A program made the translations under genes and the position numbers. From Blautia sp. (lineage in GTDB: Bacteria > Bacillota > Clostridia > Lachnospirales > Lachnospiraceae): 6,924 bases of DNA. The notes below the pieces were generated by a model. The model saw only the letters and a list, made by a program, of their open reading frames with translations, was not told the origin of the DNA and searched no databases. Positions 6,478 through 6,924 of the stretch are shown piece after piece (position 1 is the first letter of the stretch; every line of letters begins with the position of its first letter). The stretch lies in the NCBI GenBank assembly GCA_017420455.1, contig JAFOJB010000169.1, positions 1 through 6,924 of the forward strand. The letters are read 5' to 3'.

Positions 6478-6497
6478 ATGGTAAGGAGATTCTCAAA

Positions 6498-6924
6498 ATG
6501 AATGACAAGAAAGCAAGATTTATCGTGGAGGCGGCTGTGATCGGGGCAATTTATGTCGTTCTCACAGTAATTTTCGCGCCGATTTCCTTCGGGGAAGTCC
6601 AGGTGCGTTTTGCGGAGGCGCTTACCGTCCTGCCCTTCTTCACAGCTTCGGCTGTCCCCGGACTGTTCGTGGGCTGTCTGCTGGCCAACCTGCTGGGCGG
6701 CGGCGTGTGGTTCGACGTGGTGCTGGGCTCCATCGCCACGCTGCTGGGGGCGATATTCACCTATCGGTGGCGGGAAAAGCCCCTTCTGGCGGCGTTTTCG
6801 CCGGTGCTGTTCAACGGGCTGATCGTCGGCCCCGTGGTGTACTTTGCCTATGTTCGTGCCCCCGGCGATCCCGTCAGCATCGCCACGCTGCTGTTCAACA
6901 TGGCCACCGTCGCGCTGGGCGAGC
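6498..6924 (+). CDS. queT: QueT-family transporter, 5' part (runs off the window)
   Basis: An open frame of 142 codons starting MNDKKARFIVEAAVIGAIYV and still open at the window edge. It matches the QueT family (PF06177), membrane substrate-binding components of ECF-type importers thought to bring queuosine precursors such as preQ1 into the cell. Key features are APISFGEVQVRFAEAL (27-42), LPFF (45-48), VGCLLANLLGG (58-68) and WFDVVLGSIATLLGA (71-85), with about five hydrophobic segments. The family is usually about 160-175 residues, so perhaps 20-30 are missing. AAGGAG (6483-6488) lies 9 bases before the ATG. From about 6610 on the gene uses CTG and GGC much more heavily than its neighbours, which use more mixed Leu and Gly codons; this may reflect a different origin. 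The family call is confident; the substrate is inferred from the family. Confidence 0.92.
   Translation, partial: MNDKKARFIVEAAVIGAIYVVLTVIFAPISFGEVQVRFAEALTVLPFFTASAVPGLFVGCLLANLLGGGVWFDVVLGSIATLLGAIFTYRWREKPLLAAFSPVLFNGLIVGPVVYFAYVRAPGDPVSIATLLFNMATVALGE

Noticed and set aside
6434..6497. preQ1 riboswitch in front of queT
   Set aside because: The leader between the repeat element and the ATG is only 64 bases and shows neither the preQ1-I core nor a fold like the preQ1-II class.

Overview
This window looks like a chromosomal segment of an anaerobic, low-to-moderate-GC Firmicute of the class Clostridia, probably Lachnospiraceae-like. That is inferred from the gene families (a DUF6062-type Cys-rich protein, a YczE/YitT-type membrane protein joined to a cytidylate-kinase-like domain, a Na/Pi cotransporter with PhoU domain, MurT, QueT), strong AGGAG-type ribosome binding sites and clear sigma-A promoters. 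No species can be named from sequence alone.

Layout from left to right: the last codons of an unrecognised gene (1-51, +); a 254-residue protein with two CxxC...CxxH modules (221-985, +); a 287-base convergent intergenic region with a long imperfect hairpin and a perfect 18-bp bidirectional terminator; two minus-strand genes read leftwards, probably one transcription unit driven by a near-consensus promoter at 4657-4685: the Na/Pi cotransporter (4619 to 2802) first, then the membrane/kinase-like fusion (about 2643 to 1273). A divergent intergenic region of about 230 bases separates these from murT (4851-6230, +). A 203-base element with imperfect terminal inverted repeats and flanking TAA triplets (6231-6433) abuts the murT stop codon. 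It is followed by a short AT-rich stretch with a 14-base tandem direct repeat, and then the start of a QueT-type transporter gene that runs off the right edge (6498-6924).

How the genes fit together: the Na/Pi-PhoU protein and the fusion protein are both membrane proteins and are probably co-transcribed, so a shared role in ion or phosphate handling is possible but not shown. MurT normally works with GatD to amidate lipid II, yet the place where gatD usually sits is taken by the repeat element and queT. QueT is the substrate-binding membrane component of an ECF-type importer for queuosine precursors and has no evident functional link to murT.

No complete novel multi-gene system is evident. 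The points most worth a second look are the membrane/kinase-like fusion with altered signature residues, the duplicated Cys/His architecture of the DUF6062-like protein, the MITE-like element exactly at the murT stop codon with gatD missing next door, and the structured RNA-like region at 1085-1226.
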